Assembly: GCA_023420415.1 (NCBI GenBank)
Contig: JAEZWF010000011.1
Span: 1 to 64,000, forward strand
Length of the DNA stretch: 64,000 bases
Direction of reading: 5' to 3'
Origin: Actinomycetes bacterium
Lineage (GTDB): Bacteria; Actinomycetota; Actinomycetes; Actinomycetales; Dermatophilaceae
Shown: one piece after another, positions 1 to 8,767 of the stretch
Numbering within the stretch: position 1 is the stretch's first letter
How the letters are laid out: each line of letters starts with the position of its first letter
Notes under the pieces: generated by a model
What the model was told of the DNA's origin: nothing
Database searches by the model: none
What the model saw: the letters and a program-made list of their open reading frames with translations, nothing else
Made by a program: the position numbers and the translations under genes

Positions 1-498
1 GTGGCCAACCTGATCTGCCTGTGCCGGCGCCACCACCGCACCAAACAACAACCCCGCTGGTCCGTGCGCATCCTGCCCGGCGCCCTCCTGCAGTGGACCG
101 ACCCCACCGGCCGGGTCCGCACCACCCACCCGGTCAACCACCTCGACCCCGACCCGACCCCGTGGCTGGACAACCACGGCACCGAGGCCAGGGCCCGCGA
201 CACGACCACCGACACGACCACCGACACGAGCACCGACACGGCACCAGTGGTGGAGTTCCCGTCACCGGCCGAGGACCACTTCGACTGGCTCATCGACCGC
301 TGGGAAACCCACGGCCCCCAGCACCGCACCCTCCACGACCGCGAGACCGGCCAACCCCTGGGCACCCTCACCACCACCGGCAAGCTCCACACCATCGAGC
401 TCACCGACGACTACGCAGCCCACCTCGCCACCCGCACCAGCCCCAGCTCCAGCAAGCGCTACCACCGGCCGACACCCGACGAGCCGCCACCGTTCTGA
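1..498 (+). CDS. DUF222/HNH endonuclease family protein, C-terminal fragment
   Basis: Only the 3' part of this gene is in the window: the reading frame is open from base 1 and the first GTG is an internal valine codon, not a supported start. The fragment begins inside the HNH nuclease core. NLICLCRRHHRTKQ (residues 3-16) is the C-terminal cysteine/histidine part of the HNH fold as found in the many actinobacterial DUF222-plus-HNH proteins, which are widespread, multicopy and of uncertain biological role. It is followed by the usual W-x-V-R...P-G...W-T-D-P-T-G tail (20-37). Residues 67-80 are a TTTD repeat coded by a 12-base tandem repeat, and the rest is low-complexity and probably disordered. 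The family call is firm; the native function is unknown. Confidence 0.8.
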   Translation: MANLICLCRRHHRTKQQPRWSVRILPGALLQWTDPTGRVRTTHPVNHLDPDPTPWLDNHGTEARARDTTTDTTTDTSTDTAPVVEFPSPAEDHFDWLIDRWETHGPQHRTLHDRETGQPLGTLTTTGKLHTIELTDDYAAHLATRTSPSSSKRYHRPTPDEPPPF

Positions 499-691
499 GC
501 CTGCGGCCGACGCCCCCGTCTCGGCCATCGGCGAGCCCACGACATACCGGACTTCTGACCCAAGCGTGACGAATCCTTCGCCAACACAACGGATTTCGTC
601 TACGCCTCTCGGCCGATTCCCAACGCCACGATCGGCGAGGACACTGGCTGGTGGTTGCAGGGACATCTCACCACGCACGCTCGGAGAGGTC

Positions 692-1855
692 ATGCCAGCC
701 AGCCCACCACGCCGCAGAACCAACCACACCCGTCCACCGTCCCGCGCCGCCCTCGCCCTGGGCGCCACGGCTGCACTCACCGCCCTCGCGGCCGTCCCCG
801 CCTCGGCGGCAACCGTCCTCACCACCGCGTCCGCACCGACCGTCGTCGCCTCCGGACTCGACAACCCGCGCCAGCTCGCCGTCACCGCCTCCGGAGACGT
901 CTACGTCGCCGAAGCGGGTCGCGGCGGCACCGGTCCGTGCCACGCAGGCCCCGAGGGAGAGTCCTGCTTCGGCACCACCGGCGCCGTGACGGTCGCACCA
1001 CGACACGGCACCCAGCACCGCATCGTCACCGGGCTCCCGTCGATGGCGGCACGCGACGGATCCGGCGCCATCGGCCCCAGCGACGTCGAACCGGTCGGCC
1101 GCGGACAGGTGATGGTGCTGGTCGGTCTCGGCGCCAACCCCGCTCTGCGCGACACCCTCCCCGCCGCCGGCCGCACGCTCGCCACCCTCCAGCTCGCCGG
1201 ACCAGGCCACCGCCTGCGCACGCTGTCCGACCTCGGCGCCTTCGAGGCGCGCACCAACCCCATCCACGACCCGGACAGCAACCCGGTCTCCATCGCCAAG
1301 GACGGCAACGGATTCATGATCGCCGACGCCGGCGGCAACACCGTGGTCCGCACCGATCGGCTCGGCCGCACCTCGACCGTCGCCGTGTTCGACGACCAGC
1401 TCGCCACCGCACCACCGTTCCTCGGCCTGCCGCCCGGGACCAAGATCCCCGCCCAGGCCGTGCCGACCGCAGCAGCCAAGGGACCCGACGGCGCCTGGTA
1501 CGTCAGCCAGCTCACCGGTTTCCCCTTCGAACCGGGTCTGGCCAAGATCTACCGCGTGGTCCCCGGTCAGGCCCCGAGCGTCTACGCCAGTGGGCTGACC
1601 AACGTCACCTCACTCGCGTGGTCGTCCAGCGGCCACCTGTATGCCGTCCAGATCGCCAACGATGGCCTGCTCGCCTCCGAGGGGCTGCCGATGGGGTCCC
1701 TGCTGCGGATCACCCCCGGCGCCAGCTCGCACACCACCGTGGCAGGCGCGCTGCCCGCCCCCTACGGCGTCGCGATCTCGGGGACCTCGGCCTACGTGTC
1801 CACCTGCGCGGTCTGTCCGGGCATTGGGCAGGTCATGCGGATCCCCCTGTCCTGA
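692..1855 (+). CDS. Secreted ScyD/ScyE-like beta-propeller protein
   Basis: The 387-residue product carries an N-terminal arginine-rich stretch, a hydrophobic core (about residues 19-36) and a PASA/A cleavage site near residue 39, so it is probably exported by Sec. The mature part (VVASGLDNPRQLAVTASGDVY onwards) has the repeated G-L-x-x-P-R...G-D/x-x-Y-V-A signature of NHL/SGL-like propellers and resembles the ScyD/ScyE family, named after a scytonemin-cluster protein but common in actinobacteria with no established function. The ATG at 692 is chosen because GGAGAGG (683-689) sits just upstream and the signal peptide starts right after it; a frame open from 566 has no such support. A strong hairpin follows the stop codon. 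Role inferred only as an extracellular or cell-surface binding or hydrolase propeller. Confidence 0.75.
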   Translation: MPASPPRRRTNHTRPPSRAALALGATAALTALAAVPASAATVLTTASAPTVVASGLDNPRQLAVTASGDVYVAEAGRGGTGPCHAGPEGESCFGTTGAVTVAPRHGTQHRIVTGLPSMAARDGSGAIGPSDVEPVGRGQVMVLVGLGANPALRDTLPAAGRTLATLQLAGPGHRLRTLSDLGAFEARTNPIHDPDSNPVSIAKDGNGFMIADAGGNTVVRTDRLGRTSTVAVFDDQLATAPPFLGLPPGTKIPAQAVPTAAAKGPDGAWYVSQLTGFPFEPGLAKIYRVVPGQAPSVYASGLTNVTSLAWSSSGHLYAVQIANDGLLASEGLPMGSLLRITPGASSHTTVAGALPAPYGVAISGTSAYVSTCAVCPGIGQVMRIPLS

Positions 1856-1886
1856 AAGGGATCTCGACAGCTTCTCACCCTGGAGG

Positions 1887-1921
1887 GCTGGCTGGCGCGG
1901 CGGCGGGACGCGCCAGCCAGC
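1887..1921. terminator. Bidirectional hairpin between convergent genes
   Basis: A perfect 13-base-pair inverted repeat (arms 1887-1899 and 1909-1921, GC-rich, 9-base loop) lies between the plus-strand propeller gene, ending at 1855, and the minus-strand reductase gene, ending at 1926. There is no U-tract, as is usual in high-GC actinobacteria. The placement suits termination from both sides. Confidence 0.75.
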
Positions 1922-1925
1922 ACGG

Positions 1926-3161
1926 TCAGGCCGTCAGCTCCTCGACGGTCAACGTCAGGCCGGCCGCACGCAGGCGTTCCACGAGCACGTCGCCGAGCGC
2001 GGTCGCGGGGGTCAGCACCCCTGCGGCCGCCGGGAGGCGGTCGCCGTCGAAGGCCAACGCCAGAGCCGACTCCCCGAGCATCACCGCGGTCGCGGCATAC
2101 CCCGGGTCGCCCTGACCGGACACGGTCGCGAGGTAGCGCCGTCCCGAGCTGGTGGTCGTCCGCAGCTTCATCTGGAACCACCCAGCGGCACGCGCCTCCT
2201 CACTCGGCCCCTCCCCCGGCTTGGGTGCGAGACGGTCGATCAGCGGGCGAGTGCGCGGGTTCGTCATCCCGGCCATGGCAGCACCGAGGGCGGCGGTCAT
2301 GGCCACCGCACGCAGCCGCGCCCTGGGGCCGCGACCGTATGCCGCGAGCTCCCGGTAGCGGAACCGTCGCCCATACGCGTGGCCGGCAATGGCGTTGCTA
2401 CGCCTCACGATTCGGGTGTTGAACGTCGCCATGACGAACGGTCCGACCCACTGACCGGTGTCGGCGTCCACGAAGACAGAACGGTTGTCCCGCTCCGGTC
2501 CGAGGTCGGGCTCGGACTCGCGGTCCGGGCTCGCGGCATATGGGTCCAGCACGGTCTTGAGGAGGGATCGGTCGGCGGCGATCGCATCCACCTGGGTGCG
2601 CGAGGAGTCGATGGTGCCGCCGGAGAAGCCACCCTTCATCCTGGCCAGCAACGTCGTGTCGCCCAGGTCGCCGGCGCCGTCGGCCTCGGCCCGTTCGTGC
2701 AACAGGAGCACGCCCAGGTCCGAGGGGATCGAGTCATAGCCGCACGCATTGACGATGCGCGCACCGCTGGCCAGTGCGGCTTGGTGCAGCTCGTCGGCGA
2801 GCCGGCGGACGAAGAGCACCTCGCCGGTGAGGTCCGCGTAGTGGGTACCGGCCGCGGCGCACGCCCTCGCCAACGGCAGGCCGTACTTCAGGTAGGGGCC
2901 CACCGTCGTCACGACGGCGGTCGTCGAGGCCGCCAGTGCCGCCAGGGCACCCTCGTCCGAGGCGTCGGCCACCACCACGGGCCAGTCGCGCCCACGGTTC
3001 GGCAGCGCGGCGCGGACGGACTCGAGCCGCTCCCGCGACCGTCCGGCCAGCGCGATCCGCGACCCGTGCGGTGCGTGCTCGGCGAGGTAGGCCGCCAGCA
3101 GCCTCCCCACGAAACCGGTGGCGCCGAAGACGACGAGGTCGTGCTCGCGCGTGGTGCTCAT
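1926..3161 (-). CDS. Saccharopine dehydrogenase-like NAD(P)-binding protein (trans-acting enoyl reductase type)
   Basis: The 411-residue protein opens with a Rossmann fold: DLVVFGATGFVGRLLAAYL has the G-A-T-G-F-V-G dinucleotide loop at residues 13-19. The following AGRSRERL and VVVADASDE...TTVGPYLKYG segments are typical of the saccharopine dehydrogenase NADP-binding family (Pfam Sacchrp_dh_NADP), whose actinobacterial members include trans-acting enoyl reductases of lipid synthesis. It is unlikely to be a lysine-pathway enzyme. The start ATG overlaps the stop of the upstream glutathione-transferase-like gene by four bases (ATGA), so the two are translationally coupled. Substrate unknown; a lipid or quinone reductase role is an inference. 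Confidence 0.75.
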   Translation of the reverse strand: MSTTREHDLVVFGATGFVGRLLAAYLAEHAPHGSRIALAGRSRERLESVRAALPNRGRDWPVVVADASDEGALAALAASTTAVVTTVGPYLKYGLPLARACAAAGTHYADLTGEVLFVRRLADELHQAALASGARIVNACGYDSIPSDLGVLLLHERAEADGAGDLGDTTLLARMKGGFSGGTIDSSRTQVDAIAADRSLLKTVLDPYAASPDRESEPDLGPERDNRSVFVDADTGQWVGPFVMATFNTRIVRRSNAIAGHAYGRRFRYRELAAYGRGPRARLRAVAMTAALGAAMAGMTNPRTRPLIDRLAPKPGEGPSEEARAAGWFQMKLRTTTSSGRRYLATVSGQGDPGYAATAVMLGESALALAFDGDRLPAAAGVLTPATALGDVLVERLRAAGLTLTVEELTA

Positions 3162-4186
3162 GCCCCGTGCCCTTCCGGGACGACCTCTGCCGCCGGCGGC
3201 GGTCCGGGTGGCGCGCCGTCCCCGAACGGTTGCCCGCCCAGCTCATCGCGACCATGCGGCGTGAGCCAGCCCGACAGCTCCGGCCCGAGGGGCACGATGC
3301 CGGTCGGGTTGATGTCGCGGTGGACCACGTAGTAGTGCTCCTTGATCTGCACGAAGTCAGTGGTGTCACCGAAACCCGGCGTCTGGAACAGGTCCCGCGC
3401 GTAGGCCCACAGCACCGGCAGCTCGGTCAGCTTCGACCGGTTGCACTTGAAGTGCCCGTGGTAGACGGGGTCGAACCGCGCCAAGGTGGTGAACAACCGC
3501 ACGTCCGCCTCGGTGATGGTGTCGCCCATGAGGAAGCGCCTGGTCGCCAACCGCTCCTCGAGCCAGTCGAGCGCCTCCCAGAGCTGCCGGTATGCCGCGT
3601 CGTAGGACTCCTGCTCTCCGGCGAACCCGCAGCGGTAGACGCCGTTGTTGACGTCGCGGTAGACCCGGTCCATCACCTCGGACATCTCGTCGCGCAGCGC
3701 CTCCGGCCACAGGTCGGGCGCACCCTCGCGGTGGAAGGCAGTCCACTGGGTGGAGAAGTCGAGGGTGATCTGGGCGAAGTCGTTCGTGACCACCTCCCCC
3801 GTCGGCTCGTCGACGATGGCGGGCACCGTGATGCCCCGCGGGTAGCCCGGGAACCGCTTCTCGTAGGCGTCCTTGAGCCGCGGGATGCCCAGCACCGGGT
3901 CGATGCCGCCGGGGTCGAGGTCGAAGGTCCAGCTGTCCTGGTCGTGGGTCGGCCCGCAGAGCCCGAGCGAGATCGCGTCCTCGAGCCCGAGCAGCCGCCG
4001 CACGATGAGGGTGCGGTTGGCCCAGGGACAGGCCCGGGCAGCGACGAGGCGGTACCGCCCCGCCTCCACCGGCCACTGCTTCGCACCGTCTGCATCGGTG
4101 CCCGGTTGGGGGTCGGCGACGATCCGGTCGGTGATGTAGCGGGTGTCCCGCTCGAAGGACTTCTCGACGTAGGTCTGCTGCGCCAT
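3158..4186 (-). CDS. Glutathione S-transferase omega/xi-like protein (glutathionyl-hydroquinone reductase family)
   Basis: At 342 residues it has the usual length of the ECM4/YqjG family, which reduces glutathionyl- or mycothiol-type hydroquinone adducts. The thioredoxin-like N-terminal half contains the family cysteine in RACPWANRTLIVRR (Cys53), followed by the G-L-C-G-P and PVLGIPRLKDAY segments; the all-alpha C-terminal half has the family motifs YRDVNNGVY and FLMGDTITEADVRLFTTLARFD. Actinobacteria use mycothiol rather than glutathione, so the physiological thiol is probably mycothiol. The ATG at 4186 is chosen because the homologous region begins there. The gene is coupled to the reductase downstream through a four-base overlap. 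Confidence 0.85.
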   Translation of the reverse strand: MAQQTYVEKSFERDTRYITDRIVADPQPGTDADGAKQWPVEAGRYRLVAARACPWANRTLIVRRLLGLEDAISLGLCGPTHDQDSWTFDLDPGGIDPVLGIPRLKDAYEKRFPGYPRGITVPAIVDEPTGEVVTNDFAQITLDFSTQWTAFHREGAPDLWPEALRDEMSEVMDRVYRDVNNGVYRCGFAGEQESYDAAYRQLWEALDWLEERLATRRFLMGDTITEADVRLFTTLARFDPVYHGHFKCNRSKLTELPVLWAYARDLFQTPGFGDTTDFVQIKEHYYVVHRDINPTGIVPLGPELSGWLTPHGRDELGGQPFGDGAPPGPPPAAEVVPEGHGA

Positions 4187-4223
4187 GCCTTCGAACCTAC
4201 CCGCCGGTTCGGGGCGCTGCCGG

Positions 4224-5588
4224 TCAGGCCCCGAGCGCGCCGAGCCGGGCCAGGAGGACGGCCTCGGCGACGCACACCTTCTCGAACTCCTGCAGGTGCA
4301 ACGACTCGTTGGCGCCGTGGGCGCGCGTGTCGGGGTCCTCGACCCCGGTGACGAGGATGCCCGCGTCGGGGAACTTCTCGGCGAACGCGGCCACGAACGG
4401 GATCGACCCGCCCACGCCGATGTCGACCGGCTGCACCCCCCATGCGTCGGCGAAGGCCGCGCGCGCCTGGTCGTAGACCGGCCCGTCCGCGTTGGCAGCG
4501 AACCCCGAGCCCTGGTCGTCCAGGGTGACCTCGACCTTGGCACCCCACGGGATGTTCTTCTCCACGTGCCGCTGGACGGCGGCAAAGGCCCCCATCGGGT
4601 CCTCGTCGGCGGCCAGCCGGATCGACACCTTGGCACTGGCGGTCGGCACGAGGGTGTTCGACGACTTGGCCACGGTGGGTGCGTCGATGCCGATGACGGT
4701 CGCGGTGGGCTTGGCCCAGATGCGGTCGAGCAGCGAACCGGTGCCGACGGTCTGCACGCCCTCGAGGAGTCCGGACTCCTCGCGCAGGCGCGTCTCGTCG
4801 AAGTCGAGCTGGCTGGCCGTACCAGCCGAAAGCCCTTCCACCGCAACGTCGCCCGCCTCGTCGTGGAACGACGCGAGGATGCGGATCAGCGGCATCAGGG
4901 CGTCCGGCACCGCGCCACCGAACATGCCCGAGTGGATGCCGTGGTCGAGCGTGCTGACGGTGATGACCACACGGATGAGGCCGCGCAGGGTGGTGGTGAG
5001 GGCCGGCTCGCCGATGGCCCAGTTGGTCGAGTCGGCGAGCACGATCGCGTCGGCGCGCAGCTTCTCGCCGTGCTTGTCCAGGATCGTCGGCAGCGAGTCG
5101 GAGCCGATCTCCTCCTCGCCCTCGACGAAGATCGTGACACCCACGGGCAGCTGGCCCGAGTGGGCCCGCAGCGCCGCCACGTGGGCCATGACGCCGGCCT
5201 TGTCGTCGGCCGCCCCGCGACCGTAGAGGCGCCCGTCGCGCTCGGTCGGCTCGAAGGGCGGGCTGTCCCAGTCCGCGTCGTCGCCGGGCGGTTGAACGTC
5301 GTGGTGCGCATAGAGCAGGACGGTCGGCGCGCCCTCCGGTCCGTCGATGTGCCCGATCACGGCAGGCCGTCCGCCCTCCCGGACGATCTCGACCTCCAGT
5401 CCCTCGGCGCGCAGCAGCTCGGCAGTCGCCTCGGCGCTGCGGTCGACCTGCGCCTGGTCGAAGGCGTCGAGGCTGACGCTGGGGATCCGGGTGAGGGCCT
5501 CGAGGTCCTGGCGCACCTGCGGCATGAGGCCTGCGACGGTGGTGCGGAGGGAGTCGATCTGGTCAGGGGTGAGCACGTCGTCGGTCAC
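4224..5588 (-). CDS. M20 family metallo-dipeptidase
   Basis: This 454-residue cytosolic peptidase belongs to family M20 (ArgE/DapE/CNDP superfamily) and should cleave dipeptides with two zinc ions. The first metal histidine and catalytic aspartate are seen in LLYAHHDVQP (about residues 91-100), the bridging aspartate in GRGAADDKAG (about 124-132), and the catalytic Glu pair in EGEEEIGSDSLP (about 157-167). The remaining family motifs (LRGLIRVVITVSTLDHGIHSG, lid domain) are intact. The GTG at 5588 starts VTDDVLTPDQ, where family similarity begins; the frame is open further upstream but with no ribosome site. It is divergent from the DUF3043 gene. Substrate specificity cannot be read from sequence. 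Confidence 0.88.
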   Translation of the reverse strand: MTDDVLTPDQIDSLRTTVAGLMPQVRQDLEALTRIPSVSLDAFDQAQVDRSAEATAELLRAEGLEVEIVREGGRPAVIGHIDGPEGAPTVLLYAHHDVQPPGDDADWDSPPFEPTERDGRLYGRGAADDKAGVMAHVAALRAHSGQLPVGVTIFVEGEEEIGSDSLPTILDKHGEKLRADAIVLADSTNWAIGEPALTTTLRGLIRVVITVSTLDHGIHSGMFGGAVPDALMPLIRILASFHDEAGDVAVEGLSAGTASQLDFDETRLREESGLLEGVQTVGTGSLLDRIWAKPTATVIGIDAPTVAKSSNTLVPTASAKVSIRLAADEDPMGAFAAVQRHVEKNIPWGAKVEVTLDDQGSGFAANADGPVYDQARAAFADAWGVQPVDIGVGGSIPFVAAFAEKFPDAGILVTGVEDPDTRAHGANESLHLQEFEKVCVAEAVLLARLGALGA

Positions 5589-5651
5589 GCAGCCGACCCT
5601 AGTGGGTGCGTGGATTCGGGGACCGGCCTGCCCACGGCATACCCTTGGGTC

Positions 5652-6233
5652 GTGTTCGGACGCAGCAAGACCATCAACGAGGAGCAGGCCGAGACGGTCG
5701 CGCACCCCCAGCGCGAGGGCGCCAAGAACCGGCCCACGCCCAAGCGCAAGGACCAGGAGGCCGCGCGCAGGCGCCCCCTGGTCGAGACCGACCGCAAGGC
5801 GGCACGCGAGCGCGAGAAGGCCGCCCGGCGCGAGGCGTCCCTGAAGCAGCGGGAGGCGATGGTCACCGGCGACGACGCGGGCCTGCCGCCGCGTGACAAG
5901 GGCCCGGTGCGCCGCTACATCCGCGACTTCGTCGACGCCCGCTGGAGCGTGGGCGAGTTCCTGCTGCCGGTCATGCTCGTCGTCCTGGCGCTGTCGTTCA
6001 TCCAGAAGCCGGTCATCTTCGCCATCGTCTCGATCGGCGTCTACGGCCTCATCGCCGTCGCTGCCCTCGACGGCTTCCTCATGTGGCGCAAGCTCAAGCG
6101 CCAGCTCGTCGCCAAGTTCGGCGAGGACAAGGTCGGCCGGGGCCTGGCGATGTATGCCGTGATGCGCGGGTTCCAGATCCGTCGCGCCAGGATGCCGCGA
6201 CCGCAGGTCAAGCGCGGCCAGTACCCGTCCTGA
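5652..6233 (+). CDS. DUF3043 family membrane protein
   Basis: The 193-residue protein starts with GTG (VFGRSKTINEEQ) and fits the actinobacterial DUF3043 family: a charged, Lys/Arg/Glu-rich cytoplasmic N-terminal half (about residues 20-95, predicted helical), then two membrane helices (about 103-117 and 120-145) and a basic C-terminal tail ending KRGQYPS. No enzymatic motif is visible. The family is conserved next to pepA/gcvT-region genes in actinobacteria, but its function is unknown. It is divergent from the dipeptidase gene, with 63 bases between the starts. Confidence 0.85.
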   Translation: MFGRSKTINEEQAETVAHPQREGAKNRPTPKRKDQEAARRRPLVETDRKAAREREKAARREASLKQREAMVTGDDAGLPPRDKGPVRRYIRDFVDARWSVGEFLLPVMLVVLALSFIQKPVIFAIVSIGVYGLIAVAALDGFLMWRKLKRQLVAKFGEDKVGRGLAMYAVMRGFQIRRARMPRPQVKRGQYPS

Positions 6234-6272
6234 CCCGCGGGCGCCACGCCGCGGCTACCGCGTCCTGCGCGG

Positions 6273-6488
6273 CTACTCCGCGGCGCGCAGGCTCATCGGC
6301 CCGTAGACGACCGTGCCGTCGTGGTGCAGGGTGACCGCGTCGACACCGGCGTCGGCCAGCTCGTGCCACGCCTCCCCGAACCAGTTCTCCGCGTCCGACT
6401 GTGACGGGAACTGCGTCGTCACGAGCGCCTCGCCCTCCAGCTGCTTGCCATCGGCGTCCAGATAGGTCCACGTCCATGCGTCGCTCAT
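6273..6488 (-). CDS. Small conserved hypothetical protein
   Basis: This 71-residue acidic protein begins MSDAWTWTYLDADGK and contains several tryptophans and a GTVVYGPMSL ending. It has no signal peptide, membrane segment or known catalytic motif. Similar 65-75-residue proteins of this pattern (W-x-Y-x-D-x-x-G...F-P-S-Q-x-D-A-E-x-W) are common in actinobacteria, but I know of no function. It sits between the convergent DUF3043 gene and the divergent ATPase gene, and codon use matches its neighbours, so it is probably real. Confidence 0.7.
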   Translation of the reverse strand: MSDAWTWTYLDADGKQLEGEALVTTQFPSQSDAENWFGEAWHELADAGVDAVTLHHDGTVVYGPMSLRAAE

Positions 6489-6519
6489 CGCTCCACACTA
6501 CGGGCGCTACGGTCGCCTC

Positions 6520-8007
6520 GTGATCGCGGTCGAGGGGCTTTCGGTGGGGTATGCCGGGAAGCCGGTCCTGGGAGACGTCACCTTCGCCGTGCCCGAGGGT
6601 GACCTGGTCCTGGTCGTCGGCCGCACCGGTGCGGGCAAGTCGACGCTCTTGCGCGCGGTCCGGGACGCGGTGGACGGTGCGCGGCTGGTGCCGCAGGACC
6701 CGCTGGCAGCCCTGACCGGCGGCACGGTCGAGTCACAGCTCGGGGCGAGCGGACGACGGCTGGAGGAGCTGCTCGACCTGTTCGGCCTCTCGGGTCTACG
6801 GGACCGACCGGTCTCGACCCTGTCCGGCGGTCAGCAGCAACGGGTGGCCATCGCCGCGGCGCTCGCCGCCAGGCCGGGGGTGCTCGTGCTCGACGAACCC
6901 ACCTCTGCGCTGGACCCGGTGGCGGCCGAGGAGGTGCTGGCGACCCTGCACCGGCTGGCCCACGACGTCGGCACGACGCTGCTCGTGGCCGAGCACCGGC
7001 TCGAGCGGGTGGTGCACCACGCCGACTCCGTGCTCGTGGTGACCGACGGGAAAGCGGTCGGGCCCCGCGAGCCGGCCGAGGCCATGACCGACTCGCCCGT
7101 GCGACCGCCACTCGTCGACCTCGGGCGTGCCCTCGGCTGGGCGCCGTTGCCCCTGTCGGTGCGGCAGGCCCGTCGGGTCGGCGCCGACCTGCGCACGCGC
7201 CTCGCCGACGCGGTTGCGCCGGACACCCCCGGACCGGCGAAGCAGGTCGGGCAGGTCGGGCAGGTCGGGCAGGTCATGATCACCGCCCGCCGCCTCGGCG
7301 TGCTCCGGGGAGACGTCGTCGCCCTCCGCGGGGTCGACCTCGAGCTGCGAGCCGGTGAGGCCGTCGCCCTCATGGGGCGCAACGGCTCCGGCAAGTCCAC
7401 CCTGTTGGCGGCTGTCGCCGGGGCGGTCGCAGCCACGCACGGACGGGTGGCCGCGAGCGGCCCGGTCGTCCTGGCTCCGCAGGACCCGGAGCCGGTGCTG
7501 TCCGGCCGGACCGTCGGTGAGCAGCTCGCCCTGAGCGGGTCGCCGACCGTGGCCGGCCCGCTGCTCGAGCGCCTGGCCGGACGTATGGCGCAGCACCAGC
7601 CCGTCACGAACCTCTCGCAGGGACAACGGATGTCGCTCGCCCTCGCGACACGGCTGGCGCCCGTCCTCGATGACTCCTCCGACCCGTCGGGCTCACCCCG
7701 ACCGACGGTGATCCTGCTCGACGAGCCCACGCGCGGGCTCGACTACGACGCCAAGGCTGCCCTGTCCGACATCGTCCGGCAGCTGGCCGCGGCGGGGCAC
7801 ACGCTGGTCGTCGCCACCCACGATGTCGAGCTCGCAGCCACCCTCGCCACGCGTGTCGTCGTGCTCGCCGAGGGTGAGGTGGTCACCGATGGGCCGGCCC
7901 GGCAGGTGCTGGCCGACTCCCCCGCGTTCGCACCGCAGGTGGCCAAGGTCGTGCACCCGGCGGCATACCTCACGACCGGCGAAGTCCTCGCTGCGCTCGG
8001 CCGGTGA
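6520..8007 (+). CDS. Fused two-domain ECF/CbiO-type ABC transporter ATPase
   Basis: The 495-residue protein carries two complete ATPase domains. Domain 1 has Walker A GRTGAGKS (34-41), signature LSGGQ (101-105) and Walker B VLVLDEP (121-127). Domain 2 has GRNGSGKS (about 287-294), signature LSQGQ (about 365-369), Walker B VILLDEP (about 397-403) and H-loop VATHD. The layout matches the EcfA/EcfA' pair of energy-coupling-factor vitamin or cobalt/nickel importers. No EcfT or substrate-binding S component is encoded nearby, so partners must lie elsewhere. The linker is a GQV repeat coded by a nine-base tandem repeat (7242-7275). GTG start. The last 17 bases are duplicated after the stop codon. 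Confidence 0.88.
   Translation: MIAVEGLSVGYAGKPVLGDVTFAVPEGDLVLVVGRTGAGKSTLLRAVRDAVDGARLVPQDPLAALTGGTVESQLGASGRRLEELLDLFGLSGLRDRPVSTLSGGQQQRVAIAAALAARPGVLVLDEPTSALDPVAAEEVLATLHRLAHDVGTTLLVAEHRLERVVHHADSVLVVTDGKAVGPREPAEAMTDSPVRPPLVDLGRALGWAPLPLSVRQARRVGADLRTRLADAVAPDTPGPAKQVGQVGQVGQVMITARRLGVLRGDVVALRGVDLELRAGEAVALMGRNGSGKSTLLAAVAGAVAATHGRVAASGPVVLAPQDPEPVLSGRTVGEQLALSGSPTVAGPLLERLAGRMAQHQPVTNLSQGQRMSLALATRLAPVLDDSSDPSGSPRPTVILLDEPTRGLDYDAKAALSDIVRQLAAAGHTLVVATHDVELAATLATRVVVLAEGEVVTDGPARQVLADSPAFAPQVAKVVHPAAYLTTGEVLAALGR
7242..7275 (+). repeat. Nine-base tandem repeat in the ATPase linker
   Basis: GCAGGTCGG is repeated at 7242, 7251 and 7260, with a partial fourth copy at 7269. It codes for (G)QVGQVGQV between the two ATPase domains and keeps frame, so copy number could vary without breaking the protein. 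Confidence 0.85.
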
Positions 8008-8027
8008 GTCCGCTCGGCCGGTGAGTC
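7994..8027. repeat. Exact 17-base tandem duplication at convergent gene ends
   Basis: CGCTCGGCCGGTGAGTC occurs at 7994-8010 and again immediately at 8011-8027. The first copy contains the ATPase stop codon; the second reaches the stop codon of the convergent DedA gene. It looks like a recent replication slippage event. Confidence 0.85.
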
Positions 8028-8712
8028 AGTGCGCGCTGGGGACCTCGTCCCGCGCTGGCTCGGCGTCGGCCGCCGGCCGACGCGCCCGCTGGATGGCGCG
8101 GCGCACGATGACGACGACGATCACCACACCGAGGGCGCCGAGCACGATGTTGCTCGCGGTCCCGACATAGGTGCCGACCTTCTCCCACTGGGTGCCCAGG
8201 GCGTAGCCGGCGCCGACGAGGGCGCTGTTCCAGATCGCACTGCCCGCGGCGGTGGCGACACTGAAGGGCAGCAGCGGCATCCGCTGGGCTCCGGCGGGCA
8301 GCGAGATGAGGCTGCGCACCCCGGGCACGAACCGGCCGAAGAAGACCGAGGACCGTCCGTGCCGGTGGAACCAGTCCGATGCCTTGTCGAGGTCCTCGCG
8401 GTCGACCAGCGGCACCTTCGCCACCAGGGTGAGTGCGCGTTCGAGGCCCAGGCGGGCGCCGAGGGCGTAGAAGACCCAGGCACCGACGAGGGACCCTGCC
8501 GTCGCGAGGAGCACCACCCACAGCAACGACAGCCGACCCTGATGGGCGAGGAAGCCCGCGAGGGGCAGCACGACCTCGCTCGGCACCGGCGGCACGAGGG
8601 TCTCGAAGAGGGTGAGCACCCCCACGCCAAGCTCCCCGACGGCATCGATGAAGTCGGCGAACAGTCCGGTCAGGCCGGTGAGCTGGGGGTCGGCGGCTGC
8701 GAGCGCAGTCAT
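8026..8712 (-). CDS. DedA family integral membrane protein
   Basis: At 228 residues with several hydrophobic helices, this is a DedA/SNARE-associated family protein. Diagnostic segments are the re-entrant region FETLVPPVPSEVVLPLAGFLA and the F-x-G-R-F-x-P-x-x-R core in SSVFFGRFVPGVRSLISLPAGAQRM, followed by TAAGSAIWNSALVGAGYALG. Some family members flip undecaprenyl phosphate or polar lipids; which lipid is used here cannot be told. The ATG at 8712 precedes MTALAAADPQLTGL; the open frame upstream lacks family similarity. It ends back to back with the ATPase gene. The short basic C-terminal tail is cytoplasmic. Confidence 0.88.
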   Translation of the reverse strand: MTALAAADPQLTGLTGLFADFIDAVGELGVGVLTLFETLVPPVPSEVVLPLAGFLAHQGRLSLLWVVLLATAGSLVGAWVFYALGARLGLERALTLVAKVPLVDREDLDKASDWFHRHGRSSVFFGRFVPGVRSLISLPAGAQRMPLLPFSVATAAGSAIWNSALVGAGYALGTQWEKVGTYVGTASNIVLGALGVVIVVVIVRRAIQRARRPAADAEPARDEVPSAH

Positions 8713-8767
8713 GCCTCCAGTGTGGGCGAAGGACCTGAGTCCTTTCTGTGTAGCACCTGAACGTGGG

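Noticed and set aside
1..3. GTG at base 1 as a true start codon
   Set aside because: The first residues already lie inside the HNH core, so the gene begins outside the window.
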